From the NCBI GenBank assembly GCA_036843405.1, contig DAITSJ010000034.1, positions 1 through 19,154 of the forward strand: DNA of 19,154 nucleotides. The letters are read 5' to 3'. Position 1 is the first letter of the stretch. The number at the start of each line of letters is the position of its first letter. Both the position numbers and the translations under genes were made by a program. The DNA comes from DGNJ01 sp002388905 (lineage in GTDB: Bacteria; Pseudomonadota; Gammaproteobacteria; Pseudomonadales; Porticoccaceae). The notes under the pieces are model-generated. The model did no database searches, was not told the DNA's origin, and saw nothing but the letters and a program-made list of their open reading frames with translations. Below are positions 7,826 through 16,868 of this stretch, one piece after another.

Positions 7826-9747
7826 TGGACAACATGGTTAAAGCATTTTTCTTAAAATCCTGCCTTTTGTCTTGGGCTCTATGCCTGCCAATGATTGCGT
7901 CCGTCCACGCAGAAGACGGCGTCACCCTGTCACTGGACAACGCCGACATAGCCGACCTTATCCGCTGGGCATCGGACGTGACGGACAAGAACATTATCCT
8001 GCACCCCAATGTGCAGGGGCGGGTGACCGTCATTGCCGGGGAGCCCATGAGTGAGCGGGATGCCTATAACGTCTTTCTCTCCGTGCTCCAGGTTCACGGG
8101 CTGACGATTGTCGAAGACGGGGATTCCCTGAAGGTGATCCCCGATGCCCAGGCCAAGGAATCGGCCATTCCCCTCAGCGACGACCTCTCGACCCTGCCCG
8201 CCGAGGAGGTGGTGATCCGCATCGTCAAGGTCAGGAATATTTCCGCCACCCAGGTCATTAACCTGTTGCGGCCGCTGCTGCCGCAGACCGGCTATCTGGC
8301 TGCCTACCCCCAAACCAATACGATGATCGTCGCGGACCGGGCCAACAATATCCGCAAGCTCCTGGATATCATCGGCAAGATCGACCGGGTCGGCACCATC
8401 GATATCGAGTTGATCAACATCGAGCACGCCGATGCCAAGGAGGTGGTCGGCGTGCTGGACAAGCTGTTGGCGAAGCAGGCCGGTGGGGGCAACGACACGG
8501 CGGACGCCTTCAAGCTGGCGGTGGACGAACGCTCGAACAGCATCCTGATGACCGGCGACCCGGTGACCCGGCAGCAGGTGCGGCAGCTCATTCGGCGCCT
8601 CGACAAGCCCCTGCCCGGCAACGGCAACACCCAGGTGGTCAGGGTGCAGTACGCCACGGCGGCGGACCTGGTGCCCCTGTTGCAAAGCATCACCGGCTCG
8701 GTACAGAAAGGGGTGAAGGACAAGGACGTGTCCAGCGTGGAAGTGAGTATCGAGGCCCACGAGCAGCTCAACGCCCTGATCCTGACCGCGCCGCCCACGC
8801 TGCTCTCCACGTTAAAGGGTGTTGTTGCCCAACTGGACATTCCCCGGGCGCAGGTGCTGGTGGAGGCACTGATCGTCGAGGTGACGGAAGACCTGGCCAA
8901 CAATATCGGCATTCAGTGGCGCACCAATCCGGTGGAGGGAGACGGCACTTTTTCCGGCTTCCGCAGCACCCCGGGGGAGATCAACCTGCTCAATATCGGC
9001 GAAGACGGCAACTTCAACCTGGGCACGGGGCTGTCCCTGGGCTACCTGCGCAACGGCTCGTTGCGGGGCATCGTCAATATGCTTTCCAGCGAAGCCAACG
9101 CCAATATCCTGTCCACACCCACGGTGGTATCGCTGGACAACGAGGAGGCGGAGATACTGGTGGGCTCGAACGTGCCCTTCATCACCGGGTCGCAACAGAG
9201 GGCCGGCGACATCGACCCGTTCCAGACCATCGAGCGGCAGGACATCGGCGTCACCCTCAAGGTCAAACCCCGGATCAACAATAATGATTCCGTGACCCTG
9301 GAGATCGACCAGTCGGTGGAGAGCATCGCCCAGTCCACCGCCGCCACCGCCGATATCGTCACCAACAAACGCCAGATCAAGACCCGGGTGTTGATCCCCG
9401 ACGACGAAATCCTGGTGCTGGGCGGACTTATCCGGGACGAACTGTCGGACGGCGAGGACCGGGTGCCTGTTTTGGGGCGAATTCCCATCCTCGGCAACCT
9501 GTTCAAGAGCAAGTCCACCACCCTCACCAAGACCAACCTGATGATCTTCATCCACCCCAGGATTCTCCACGAGGCGGGCAGCTACGGGCGGATCAGTGCT
9601 GAGAAGTACAACCACCTGCGCGACCGCCAGATTCATTTCGACAGCAAGGTGGAGCATTTCTGGATCCCGGGGGAGTCGCCGGTGCTTCCGGAATTGGAAA
9701 CCCTGTCGGACGGCGGTGGGGAAAACACACAGCAGCAGGCTGATTAG
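7825..9747 (+). CDS. gspD: Type II secretion system secretin GspD
   Basis: Outer-membrane channel of the type II system, forming a multimeric gated pore through which folded proteins leave. The 640-residue product has a Sec signal peptide (hydrophobic CLLSWALCLPMIAS, likely cleavage VHA|ED). The N0 domain follows (about 30-110, beginning VTLSLDNADIADLIRW), then N1-N3 (about 130-345, with the repeated pattern of IRIVKVRNISATQVINLL). The secretin beta-barrel domain covers about 345-600, with the conserved VPFITGSQ gate-type motif, VPVLGRIPILGNLF and TNLMIFIHPRIL. Length and order are normal for the family. The start overlaps the gspC stop in TAATG, so it is probably translationally coupled; an alternative ATG three codons on (7834) would also leave a signal peptide. 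No pilotin gene is adjacent. Confidence 0.96.
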   Translation: MDNMVKAFFLKSCLLSWALCLPMIASVHAEDGVTLSLDNADIADLIRWASDVTDKNIILHPNVQGRVTVIAGEPMSERDAYNVFLSVLQVHGLTIVEDGDSLKVIPDAQAKESAIPLSDDLSTLPAEEVVIRIVKVRNISATQVINLLRPLLPQTGYLAAYPQTNTMIVADRANNIRKLLDIIGKIDRVGTIDIELINIEHADAKEVVGVLDKLLAKQAGGGNDTADAFKLAVDERSNSILMTGDPVTRQQVRQLIRRLDKPLPGNGNTQVVRVQYATAADLVPLLQSITGSVQKGVKDKDVSSVEVSIEAHEQLNALILTAPPTLLSTLKGVVAQLDIPRAQVLVEALIVEVTEDLANNIGIQWRTNPVEGDGTFSGFRSTPGEINLLNIGEDGNFNLGTGLSLGYLRNGSLRGIVNMLSSEANANILSTPTVVSLDNEEAEILVGSNVPFITGSQQRAGDIDPFQTIERQDIGVTLKVKPRINNNDSVTLEIDQSVESIAQSTAATADIVTNKRQIKTRVLIPDDEILVLGGLIRDELSDGEDRVPVLGRIPILGNLFKSKSTTLTKTNLMIFIHPRILHEAGSYGRISAEKYNHLRDRQIHFDSKVEHFWIPGESPVLPELETLSDGGGENTQQQAD

Positions 9748-9749
9748 GC

Positions 9750-11207
9750 GTGGAAAAGCTACCCTACGGCTTCGCGCGGAAAGAACGGGTTCTGCTGACC
9801 GAAGAGGACGGTGCCCACCGGCTGTATTTCACGCCGCAAACCCGGTTGCTCGCCCTGGCGGAGGCCCAGCGTTTTGCCGCCGTCCCCCTGGCTTTCGAAC
9901 AACTGGCGCCCGGCGACTTCGATCAGGCGCTGTCCGGTTTTTACGCCGGCAAGTCGAACTCCGCCCAGGAGCTGGCCACCGACATGGGCGACAACCTGGA
10001 CCTGGCTTCCCTGGCGGACTCCCTGCCGGAAAACGCCGACCTGATGGAACAGGAGGACGACGCCCCGGTTATCCGCCTGATCAACGCCATGCTGTCGGAA
10101 GCCATCAAGGAGGACGCCTCGGATATCCACCTGGAGACTTTCGACGACAGGATGTCGGTGCGCTTTCGGGTGGACGGGGTACTGCGGGAGGTGGTGCAAC
10201 CGAGCCGCGCCCTGGCCCCGCTGCTGATCTCCCGCCTCAAGGTCATGGCGCGGCTGGATATCGCCGAAAAGCGCCTGCCCCAGGACGGCCGCATCAGTCT
10301 CAGGCTGGCCGGGCGGGAAATCGACGTGCGGGTATCCACCATCCCCGCCAACGACAGCGAGCGGGTTGTGCTCCGGTTGCTGGACAAGCAGGTCAAGCGC
10401 TTGAACTTCGACGCGTTGGGAATGAAACGCGACGACAACGAGCGGCTGGAAAAGCTCCTGCACCGCCCCCACGGCATCCTGCTGGTCACCGGCCCCACCG
10501 GCTCGGGCAAAACCACCACGCTCTACGCGGGGCTGCAGTCGATCCAGAACCCGGCCATCAATATCCTCACCATCGAGGACCCGGTGGAATACAACCTCCC
10601 CGGCATCGGCCAGACCCAGGTCAACCTGAAGGCGGGCATGACCTTCGCCAGGGGGTTGCGTGCCATCCTCCGCCAGGACCCGGACGTGGTGATGATCGGC
10701 GAGATTCGGGATATCGAAACCGCGCAGATCGCCGTGCAGGCCAGCCTGACCGGCCACCTGGTATTGTCGACGCTGCACACCAATACCGCCGCCGGCGCCG
10801 TCACCCGGCTGGCGGACATGGGCGTGGAGCCCTTCCTGCTCTCCTCCAGCCTGCTGGGCATACTGGCCCAGCGGCTGGTGCGTGTCCTGTGCCCGGAGTG
10901 CCGGGAACCCTACCCGGCTTCGGACCGGGAGCGGACAATGCTGGGATCGGCAACGCCGGTCTCCCTATACCGTCCCCGGGGCTGCGAGCAATGCCGCCAC
11001 CAGGGATACCGGGGCCGTACCGGTATTTACGAATTGATTGCCGTCGACGAAACCCTCCGGCAGTTGATTCACGACCGGGCGCCGGAAAGCGACCTCGTCG
11101 CCAGTGCCCGGCAGGCCAGCCGCAGCATCTTCGACGATGCCCGCGCCAAGGTCCTCGACGGCATTTCCAGCCTCGACGAGGTCCTGCGGGTGACGGAGGA
11201 GCGTTGA
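9750..11207 (+). CDS. gspE: Type II secretion system ATPase GspE
   Basis: Cytoplasmic hexameric ATPase that powers pseudopilus assembly, docked on GspL and GspF. It starts at GTG, two bases after the gspD stop, with only a weak ribosome site. The 485-residue protein shows the GspE/PilB N-terminal domain, then SDIHLE and the conserved arginine-rich segment. Next come Walker A GPTGSGKT (248-255), the Asp box IEDPVEY, Walker B with DPDVVMIGEIRD (catalytic Glu about 318) and the His box STLHTN. A zinc-binding C-terminal module has CPEC (C381, C384) and CEQC (C412, C415), followed by GYRGRTGIYEL. All key residues are present, so it should be active. Confidence 0.97.
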   Translation: MEKLPYGFARKERVLLTEEDGAHRLYFTPQTRLLALAEAQRFAAVPLAFEQLAPGDFDQALSGFYAGKSNSAQELATDMGDNLDLASLADSLPENADLMEQEDDAPVIRLINAMLSEAIKEDASDIHLETFDDRMSVRFRVDGVLREVVQPSRALAPLLISRLKVMARLDIAEKRLPQDGRISLRLAGREIDVRVSTIPANDSERVVLRLLDKQVKRLNFDALGMKRDDNERLEKLLHRPHGILLVTGPTGSGKTTTLYAGLQSIQNPAINILTIEDPVEYNLPGIGQTQVNLKAGMTFARGLRAILRQDPDVVMIGEIRDIETAQIAVQASLTGHLVLSTLHTNTAAGAVTRLADMGVEPFLLSSSLLGILAQRLVRVLCPECREPYPASDRERTMLGSATPVSLYRPRGCEQCRHQGYRGRTGIYELIAVDETLRQLIHDRAPESDLVASARQASRSIFDDARAKVLDGISSLDEVLRVTEER

Positions 11208-11208
11208 T

Positions 11209-12423
11209 ATGCCGGCCTTCGATTACATCGCGCTGACCGACGCCGGCCGCAAGCAGCGGGGTATCATCGAGGCCGACAGCGCGCGCAGCGCCCGCGCCCT
11301 GATTCGTCAGCGCTCGCTCACCCCCGTCGAGGTCATGGAGAGCAAGCGAAAAGGCGAAAAAAACTGGGGGCGGCTCTGGCTCGGCACCGTCTCCCACGGC
11401 GACTTGGCGCTGCTGACGCGACAACTCGCCACCCTGTTGCGGGCCGGTATTCCCCTGGAAAACTGCCTGGACGTGGTGGCGCGCCAGTCGGAAAGCCAGG
11501 CGGTGAAGCGGGTGATACTCTCGGTCCGCTCCCAGGTCCGGGAAGGCCGGACCCTGGCGGACAGCCTGGGGGAATTTCCCCGGATTTTCAGCGACCTGTA
11601 CCGGGCCACCATCGCCGCCGGCGAGCGTTCCGGTTATCTTGACCGGATTCTGGAAAAGCTTGCCGACTATACCGAGTCCCAGCAACAGTTCCGGCAAAAA
11701 ATCCAACTGGCCCTGGTATACCCCATCCTGCTGGTGGCCATGTCGGTGCTTATCGTCACCGGCCTCATGGTGTACGTGGTACCGCAGATTCTCGACGTGG
11801 TCGTGAACTCGGGCCAGCAACTGCCCACGCCCACCCGGGTATTGGTGGCGGTGAGCGATTTGCTGAGCGGCCACGGCCACTGGCTGATGCTGGGACTGGC
11901 CCTAGTCGTGAGTGGTGCCGGTTATTGCCTGAAAAAACCCCGTGTCCGGTTTGCCTGGCACAAGGCATTGCTCAACGCCTGGTTCGTCAAGCGCTTTGCC
12001 CGGGGCGGCAACGCGGCCCGCTACACCAGCACCCTGGCGATTCTCAGCCAAAGCGGCATCCCCTTGAGCGAGGCCATGCCCATCGCCTCGGCGGTCTGTT
12101 CCAACCTGTGCTTCAGGGAAGCCACCCGGGAAGCCCAACAGCGCGTGGTGGAGGGGTCCAGTCTCAACAATGCCCTGGCGGCGAGCGGATTTTTCCCGCC
12201 CATGATTATCCAGTTGATCGCCAGTGGCGAACAGACCGGCGACCTGGCCGGCATGCTGGAGCGTGCCGCCGGCGCCCAGGAAACCTATCTGCAACAGCGT
12301 GTCGCCACGCTGGTGAGCCTGTTCGAACCCCTGACCCTGCTTTTTATGGGGGCACTGGTGATGGCCATCGTGCTGGCGGTCCTCTTGCCCATCCTCAACC
12401 TCAATCAACTAGTAGGTGCCTGA
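11209..12423 (+). CDS. gspF: Type II secretion system inner-membrane platform protein GspF
   Basis: Polytopic platform protein that couples GspE to pseudopilus growth. The start (TGATATG junction) is one base after the gspE stop. The 404-residue product opens with the typical FDYIALTDAGRKQRG segment. It carries two T2SS-F four-helix domains (about 70-195 and 270-395), recognisable by the repeated LLTRQLATLLRAGIPL and TLAILSQSGIPL motifs and by GERSG/GEQTG. Membrane segments are at about 168-196, 221-240 and 372-396 (LLFMGALVMAIVLAVLLPIL). Length is standard for the family. Confidence 0.96.
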   Translation: MPAFDYIALTDAGRKQRGIIEADSARSARALIRQRSLTPVEVMESKRKGEKNWGRLWLGTVSHGDLALLTRQLATLLRAGIPLENCLDVVARQSESQAVKRVILSVRSQVREGRTLADSLGEFPRIFSDLYRATIAAGERSGYLDRILEKLADYTESQQQFRQKIQLALVYPILLVAMSVLIVTGLMVYVVPQILDVVVNSGQQLPTPTRVLVAVSDLLSGHGHWLMLGLALVVSGAGYCLKKPRVRFAWHKALLNAWFVKRFARGGNAARYTSTLAILSQSGIPLSEAMPIASAVCSNLCFREATREAQQRVVEGSSLNNALAASGFFPPMIIQLIASGEQTGDLAGMLERAAGAQETYLQQRVATLVSLFEPLTLLFMGALVMAIVLAVLLPILNLNQLVGA

Positions 12424-12842
12424 TGCAAAAACACCGCGGCTTTACTTTGATCGAAATAATGGTGGTCGTTGTCATTATCGGCATTCTCGGTGCGTTGATC
12501 GTGCCCAGCCTGGTCGGGCGGACCGACGAGGCCCGGGTAACGGCGGCGGAGAGCGACCTGAGGGCCATCGGCAACGCCTTGAATTTATACCGGCTGGACA
12601 ATTTCACCTATCCCTCCACCGACCAGGGCCTGGAGGCGCTGGTGAGCGAGCCCGGCGGCCAGCCCGAGGCCAAGAACTGGAACCCCGGCGGCTATCTGCC
12701 CAAGCTGCCCGTCGATCCCTGGGGCAATACTTACATCTATCTGAGTCCCGGCGCCGAGAGCGAATACGAACTTTATTCCCTCGGGGCGGACGGCAGGGAA
12801 GGCGGCACGGGCCCGGCCGCCGATATTCTACTCAGCGAGTAA
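12423..12842 (+). CDS. gspG: Major pseudopilin GspG
   Basis: Main subunit of the periplasmic pseudopilus. It starts at ATG overlapping the gspF stop (TGATG) and encodes 139 residues. The prepilin leader is MQKHRG followed by FTLIE, so the prepilin peptidase would cut after Gly6 and methylate Phe; Glu at mature position 5 is present. The N-terminal hydrophobic helix is IMVVVVIIGILGALIVP. The C-terminal half keeps the GspG hallmarks TDQGLEAL, YLPKLPVDPWGN, YSLGADG and GPAADI, the last two belonging to the calcium-binding loop. No prepilin peptidase gene is in the window, so one must act from elsewhere. Confidence 0.97.
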   Translation: MQKHRGFTLIEIMVVVVIIGILGALIVPSLVGRTDEARVTAAESDLRAIGNALNLYRLDNFTYPSTDQGLEALVSEPGGQPEAKNWNPGGYLPKLPVDPWGNTYIYLSPGAESEYELYSLGADGREGGTGPAADILLSE

Positions 12843-12848
12843 CGGTCG

Positions 12849-13337
12849 GTGAAAGGCAGCCACGCTAACGGCTTTACCCTGATCGAGGTGCTGGTGGTCA
12901 TCACCATCGTCGGGGTGATGGCCGGTGTCGCCACCTTCGCTTTCGGCAACCTGGACGGACGCTGGCTGCAATCGGAAGCCGGGCGCCTGCGGCAGGTACT
13001 CAACCACGCCGTCGATACGGCCCTGATGGATCAAACGAACCTGAAGTGGACCTACCAGGCCGAGCACAAACGCTACCGCTTTGAAATCCTCGACCGGGAA
13101 GGAGAATGGCAACCGGCCCCGGGCGCGGCCTTCGAGGCCCACCAATTCGAGCGCGCTGTCGAAGTGGACCTGGAACAACCGGGGCAACCTTTTGACCGGG
13201 ACGACGCGGCGCTGTATTTCAGCGCCTCCGGAGAATACTCGCCTTTCCGCCTTGCCCTGAAACAGGGCGACAATACCTGGGTCCTGTCCGGGGACGGTAT
13301 CAATACCGTGGTGCCCGGGGAGGCGGCTCGGCAATGA
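12849..13337 (+). CDS. gspH: Minor pseudopilin GspH
   Basis: Minor pseudopilin linking the pseudopilus shaft to its tip complex. Start is GTG six bases after the gspG stop. The leader MKGSHANG is followed by FTLIEVLVVITIVGVMAGVA, with Glu at mature position 5. The rest is a GspH/FimT-like globular domain, with RLRQVLNHAVDTALM and a C-terminal beta segment rich in aromatic residues. The 162-residue length is normal. Its stop overlaps the gspI start by four bases (ATGA). Confidence 0.9.
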   Translation: MKGSHANGFTLIEVLVVITIVGVMAGVATFAFGNLDGRWLQSEAGRLRQVLNHAVDTALMDQTNLKWTYQAEHKRYRFEILDREGEWQPAPGAAFEAHQFERAVEVDLEQPGQPFDRDDAALYFSASGEYSPFRLALKQGDNTWVLSGDGINTVVPGEAARQ

Positions 13338-13696
13338 AACGGCTCGCCGGCTTTACCCTGCTGGAAATGCTGATCGCCCTGGCGATTTTCGCCGTCACCG
13401 CCCTGGGGGCAATGAAACTGGTCAATCAAACCGTGGAACAGCAACAGAGGATGGAAGAGAAAACACTGGCGCTGTGGCTGGCGGAAAACCAGATTGCCGA
13501 GATCCGTATCGATTCGCGCTGGCCCAACCAGGGCATGCGCAACGAAACCGTCGATTTCGGCCAACGACAGTGGCAGGTAGTGACCACCGTCAGCCAGACA
13601 TCGAGCAAGGTCCTCCGGGAGATCCGGGTGGAGGTCAAAGGTCTTCACCATGACCGGACCCTGGTGACACTGACCGGCTACGCGGGCAGGCACTGA
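13334..13696 (+). CDS. gspI: Minor pseudopilin GspI
   Basis: Tip pseudopilin that forms a complex with GspJ and GspK. The 120-residue protein has leader MKRLAG then FTLLEMLIALAIFAVTALGA, giving a canonical peptidase site and Glu at mature position 5. LAENQIAEIR and the closing beta strands WQVVTTV and IRVEVK are typical of the family. It overlaps gspH by four bases and gspJ by one, which suggests coupled translation. Confidence 0.93.
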   Translation: MKRLAGFTLLEMLIALAIFAVTALGAMKLVNQTVEQQQRMEEKTLALWLAENQIAEIRIDSRWPNQGMRNETVDFGQRQWQVVTTVSQTSSKVLREIRVEVKGLHHDRTLVTLTGYAGRH

Positions 13697-14328
13697 TGAA
13701 ACAGGACGGGGGGTTCACGCTGCTGGAATTGGTGGTCGCCATCGCTATTTTTGCGGTGATTTCCGTGGGCTGCTGGCAGGTGCTGGAACGGATGGTCACG
13801 TCGAAGTCGAGGATGGAGGAGCGAAGCCAATCCCTGCGGGCGTTGCAACGGGGCATGTGGATACTGGCCCGGGACCTGCGCGCCCTGGTCGACCGGCCCG
13901 TGAAAGCCGGCGACGGTTCCCGCCAACCCGCCCTCAGCTCGCTGGTTCCCGGTTACGCCCTGGTGCTGACCCGCGGTGGCTGGGCCAATCCGGAGCACCG
14001 CCCCCGGGGCGAGTTGCAACGGGTTGCCTATGCGCTGGAAGCGAACGAGACCGGGGGAAAGCAATTGGTTCGCCACTACTGGCCGGTGCTGGACCGCGCT
14101 TCCGGCACGGAGCCACACCGGCAGCAACTGTTAACCGGCGTAGAGACCCTGGAACTCCAATACGTGGACCACCGCGGTGCGGTGGAATTCTATTGGCCAC
14201 CCCGCTCGAAGGATGAGACGGAGATGGTACAAGCGGCGCTGCCGATGGCCATTCGGGTCACACTGGAAACCAGGCACTTTGGCGCCATCCGGCGGACGTT
14301 CAGTCTCGGAGGTGCCCACCGCCCATGA
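13696..14328 (+). CDS. gspJ: Minor pseudopilin GspJ
   Basis: Tip pseudopilin, partner of GspI and GspK. The start is in the TGATG overlap with gspI. The leader MKQDGG is followed by FTLLELVVAIAIFAVISVGC, with Glu at mature position 5. The 210-residue protein carries the expected RMWxLARDLRxxVDRPV-type segment (here GMWILARDLRALVDRPV), LQRVAYALE and LELQYVD. Length fits the family. It overlaps gspK by four bases. Confidence 0.93.
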   Translation: MKQDGGFTLLELVVAIAIFAVISVGCWQVLERMVTSKSRMEERSQSLRALQRGMWILARDLRALVDRPVKAGDGSRQPALSSLVPGYALVLTRGGWANPEHRPRGELQRVAYALEANETGGKQLVRHYWPVLDRASGTEPHRQQLLTGVETLELQYVDHRGAVEFYWPPRSKDETEMVQAALPMAIRVTLETRHFGAIRRTFSLGGAHRP

Positions 14329-15302
14329 CCATCGGCAAGGAAAAAGGCGTCGCATTGATCACCGTGCTGTTTGTGGTGGCGGTGGCCACCCTGCTCGGTT
14401 CCCAGCTATTCCGGGCGACGCGCGACAACCTGGAGCGAACCCAATGGCTGGTAACGGACGCCCAAGCCTACCAGTACGCCCTGGGCGGCGAACAGATGGC
14501 CCGCCAACTGCTCTTTTTGGAATGGGAGCGGCTGCGAGAGAACGGCCTCAACCTCTCTCCCCGGCCGTTTACCAGGGTCTACGAACCCCATGCGGGCCGC
14601 ATACTTATTGACCTGGTGGACAACCAGGGCCTGGTCAACCTCAACAACGCCGCCGGCAACAAACTTTCCCGCCAGTTGCTCGACAACTTTCTGACAAACG
14701 TCCTGGCGTTACCCGATGCCGGGCCCCGGCTGGCCGACTGGGTCGACGGCGATCAACAGCCTCGCCCCGGCGGCGCCGAGGACTACGACTACCTCGACCG
14801 GGAGCCGCCCTACCGCGCGGCGGACCAGCGGCTTGCCCACGCCTCGGAGATGCTGGCGGTTGTCGACATGGAACCCGAAGCTTATGCCGCCATCCTCCCG
14901 CACCTGACGGCAATTCCTCAGTCGACACCCCTGAATATCAACAGCGCGCCCCCGGAACTGATCGGCATTCTGGTCCCCGGCATTTCATCGGCCCAGTTCG
15001 ACGCGGCGAGAAGCCGACGGGAAAACGGCTTCACCACCATCCAGCAATTCCTTCGATCGGACACCGTAGCCGGGCTGGGCATCGAGCCCGCCGCCGTGAC
15101 CGTCAACTCCTCCTATTACGAAGCGCGAACTCTGGCGACATTTGCCGGTCGCGCCCTGCGCCTTCACAGCCGCTTCCACCTGAATCGAACCACCGGGCAA
15201 ATAACCCTCCTGGGGCGGGACTTCCCGGCGCATTGGCCGGAAAGCGGGACGCCTACCGAAAACATCGAGGACCCATCGGACCATGACCTTGCTTTTCCTT
15301 GA
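14325..15302 (+). CDS. gspK: Minor pseudopilin GspK (pseudopilus tip)
   Basis: Largest pseudopilin, capping the pseudopilus; its bulky alpha domain is thought to sit at the tip. The 325-residue protein has the leader MTIGKEKG followed by VALITVLFVVAVATLLG. As usual for GspK, Glu at mature position 5 is missing (Thr here). Other family landmarks are DLVDNQGLVNLNN, DWVDGDQQPRPGGAEDYDY with acidic residues suited to calcium, and NINSAPPELIGIL. It overlaps gspL by 20 bp, the longest overlap in the operon. Confidence 0.94.
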   Translation: MTIGKEKGVALITVLFVVAVATLLGSQLFRATRDNLERTQWLVTDAQAYQYALGGEQMARQLLFLEWERLRENGLNLSPRPFTRVYEPHAGRILIDLVDNQGLVNLNNAAGNKLSRQLLDNFLTNVLALPDAGPRLADWVDGDQQPRPGGAEDYDYLDREPPYRAADQRLAHASEMLAVVDMEPEAYAAILPHLTAIPQSTPLNINSAPPELIGILVPGISSAQFDAARSRRENGFTTIQQFLRSDTVAGLGIEPAAVTVNSSYYEARTLATFAGRALRLHSRFHLNRTTGQITLLGRDFPAHWPESGTPTENIEDPSDHDLAFP

Positions 15303-16401
15303 CGAGCCCCACGCGGAACAGGCGATCCACTGCCGGCTGGAACAGGGCCGAATCGCGGATAGCCACCAAATAAACCTGGCCGATGCCGCCGGCACCATTG
15401 ACGACGAAACGGATGGCGTCACAGTCGTCATTCCGGGGGAAGCGGTCACCACGCTGCGGGTATCAGTGCCGAAAACCTCGCCCCGGCAAATCAATAAAGC
15501 CATACCCTACCTGGTGGAGGAAAACCTGGCCTCGCCGGTGGAGGCGCTGCATTTCGCCACCGGGCCTGTACAGGCGGGTAGCACGCTGGTGGCGATGATC
15601 GACAAGACGCTTGTCAACGCCTACCTGGAGAACCTGCAGGGTTTCGACATCCGGCCCATCGCATTGATACCCGACTTTTTCCTTCTGGCGCCCGAAACCG
15701 GGGCGCGAGTAATGGCGCTCGATGATCGGGTTCTGGTCAGGTTACCCGACGGCGCGGGCTACAGTTTCCGAGGCCTCGATCCGGCGTTCGTACTCGCCGG
15801 CTTAAACGAAGCGCCGGAAAAAACCGAATCCGGGACACTGATAGACCTTGGGTTGCCGCAATCCCTTCCCCTCAACCTGCTGCAAGGGGAATTCCGCATC
15901 CATAGTCATCGCGGCACCGCGGCTTTCCCGACACGCAAGCTGGCCGTCGCCAGCGCGGCGTGCTTGCTGGCTTTCGTCGCCTACTTTGCCGGCGCGGGCC
16001 TGGTCTTTCATCAGCGGGCACAAGCCCTGCAAAACGAGGCTACCGAGCTTTACCGCACCCTGTTTCCCGATGAGCGGCGCATTGTCAGCATTCGTCGGCA
16101 AATGGAGGGCCACTTGCGGTCGGCGGCATCCACGGATTCATCGTCCGGGTTTTTTGAGCTGCTCACTGTGTTTTCCGACGCGCTCGCCATTGTTGACGGG
16201 AACCACGAAACCCGTCGTGTCCGCTTCGACCAAAAGAACGGCAACCTGCTGGCGGAATGGCAGACGAATTCACTGGCCAGCGCGCAACGCCTCCAGGAAA
16301 AAGTCCGGGAGGCCGGAGCGAGCCTCGCCATTCTGTCCGCCACAAAGAATGATAGGGGGCTTGTAGTCAACCTGAAACTGGGAATGGACCGCCAGCAATG
16401 A
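15283..16401 (+). CDS. gspL: Type II secretion system protein GspL, GspE-binding inner-membrane protein
   Basis: Bitopic platform protein whose cytoplasmic actin-like domain binds GspE and whose periplasmic domain contacts GspM. The 372-residue product has a cytoplasmic domain at about 1-215 (PRQINKAIPYLVEENLASPV is the family signature). One membrane segment lies at about 219-243 (LAVASAACLLAFVAYFAGAG). A ferredoxin-like periplasmic domain of about 130 residues ends the protein, in LAILSATKNDRGLVVNLKL. No clear ribosome site stands in front of the ATG, which lies inside gspK, so coupling is likely. It overlaps gspM by four bases. Confidence 0.93.
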   Translation: MTLLFLDEPHAEQAIHCRLEQGRIADSHQINLADAAGTIDDETDGVTVVIPGEAVTTLRVSVPKTSPRQINKAIPYLVEENLASPVEALHFATGPVQAGSTLVAMIDKTLVNAYLENLQGFDIRPIALIPDFFLLAPETGARVMALDDRVLVRLPDGAGYSFRGLDPAFVLAGLNEAPEKTESGTLIDLGLPQSLPLNLLQGEFRIHSHRGTAAFPTRKLAVASAACLLAFVAYFAGAGLVFHQRAQALQNEATELYRTLFPDERRIVSIRRQMEGHLRSAASTDSSSGFFELLTVFSDALAIVDGNHETRRVRFDQKNGNLLAEWQTNSLASAQRLQEKVREAGASLAILSATKNDRGLVVNLKLGMDRQQ

Positions 16402-16868
16402 AAACGCCAAGAGATTTCTATCAGGCTTTGTCGGCGCGGGATCGGCGTGTGCTGCAACTGGCCGCATCCGTTGTCGGGTTGTTGCTCGGTTTTTATGTGT
16501 TGAATTGGTCCTACCACTATTACGATTCGGGAAAAACCCAGCTTAAAGAGTCATCGGAACTGCTGGCATGGATGCATGGCAATCGAGGAAAGCTTAAAAA
16601 TATTGAAGAGAAAAAGGCCGACAAAGGAGAAACCAACCTGCTGGGACCTATTACCGAAACCGCCAGAAAGCAGAAAATCACTTTGGACAGGGTTCAACCT
16701 GAAAACGAATCGCGAATTCGGATCTGGGTTGAGGCGGTGGAATTTCAAACCTTAATGCGATGGCTTGACCAGATATCTCAACACAATGTCCAAATCGAGA
16801 GTGTTACTATCGAACGAAGTCCGGACTCCGGAATTGTTTCGGTACAGGTTATGCTATCGAACCGGTAA
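16398..16868 (+). CDS. gspM: Type II secretion system protein GspM
   Basis: Last gene of the operon. GspM is a small bitopic inner-membrane protein that stabilises GspL. The 156-residue product shows a short basic cytoplasmic N-terminus, one membrane helix at about 19-40 (LAASVVGLLLGFYVLNWSY), a charged helical stretch (about 45-75) and a ferredoxin-like periplasmic domain with the pattern WVEAVEFQTLMRWLDQIS. GspM sequences diverge strongly, so the call leans on position after gspL plus topology and size. The coding sequence is noticeably less GC-rich than gspD-gspK. No gspN follows. Confidence 0.88.
   Translation: MKTPRDFYQALSARDRRVLQLAASVVGLLLGFYVLNWSYHYYDSGKTQLKESSELLAWMHGNRGKLKNIEEKKADKGETNLLGPITETARKQKITLDRVQPENESRIRIWVEAVEFQTLMRWLDQISQHNVQIESVTIERSPDSGIVSVQVMLSNR

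Noticed and set aside
9596..11236. 546-codon plus-strand frame overlapping gspE
   Set aside because: Very Pro/Arg/Gly-rich out-of-frame shadow. gspE in the other frame has all ATPase motifs.
10801..11880. 359-codon minus-strand frame under gspE/gspF
   Set aside because: Antisense of conserved T2SS genes with His/Gln/Gly-rich nonsense composition.
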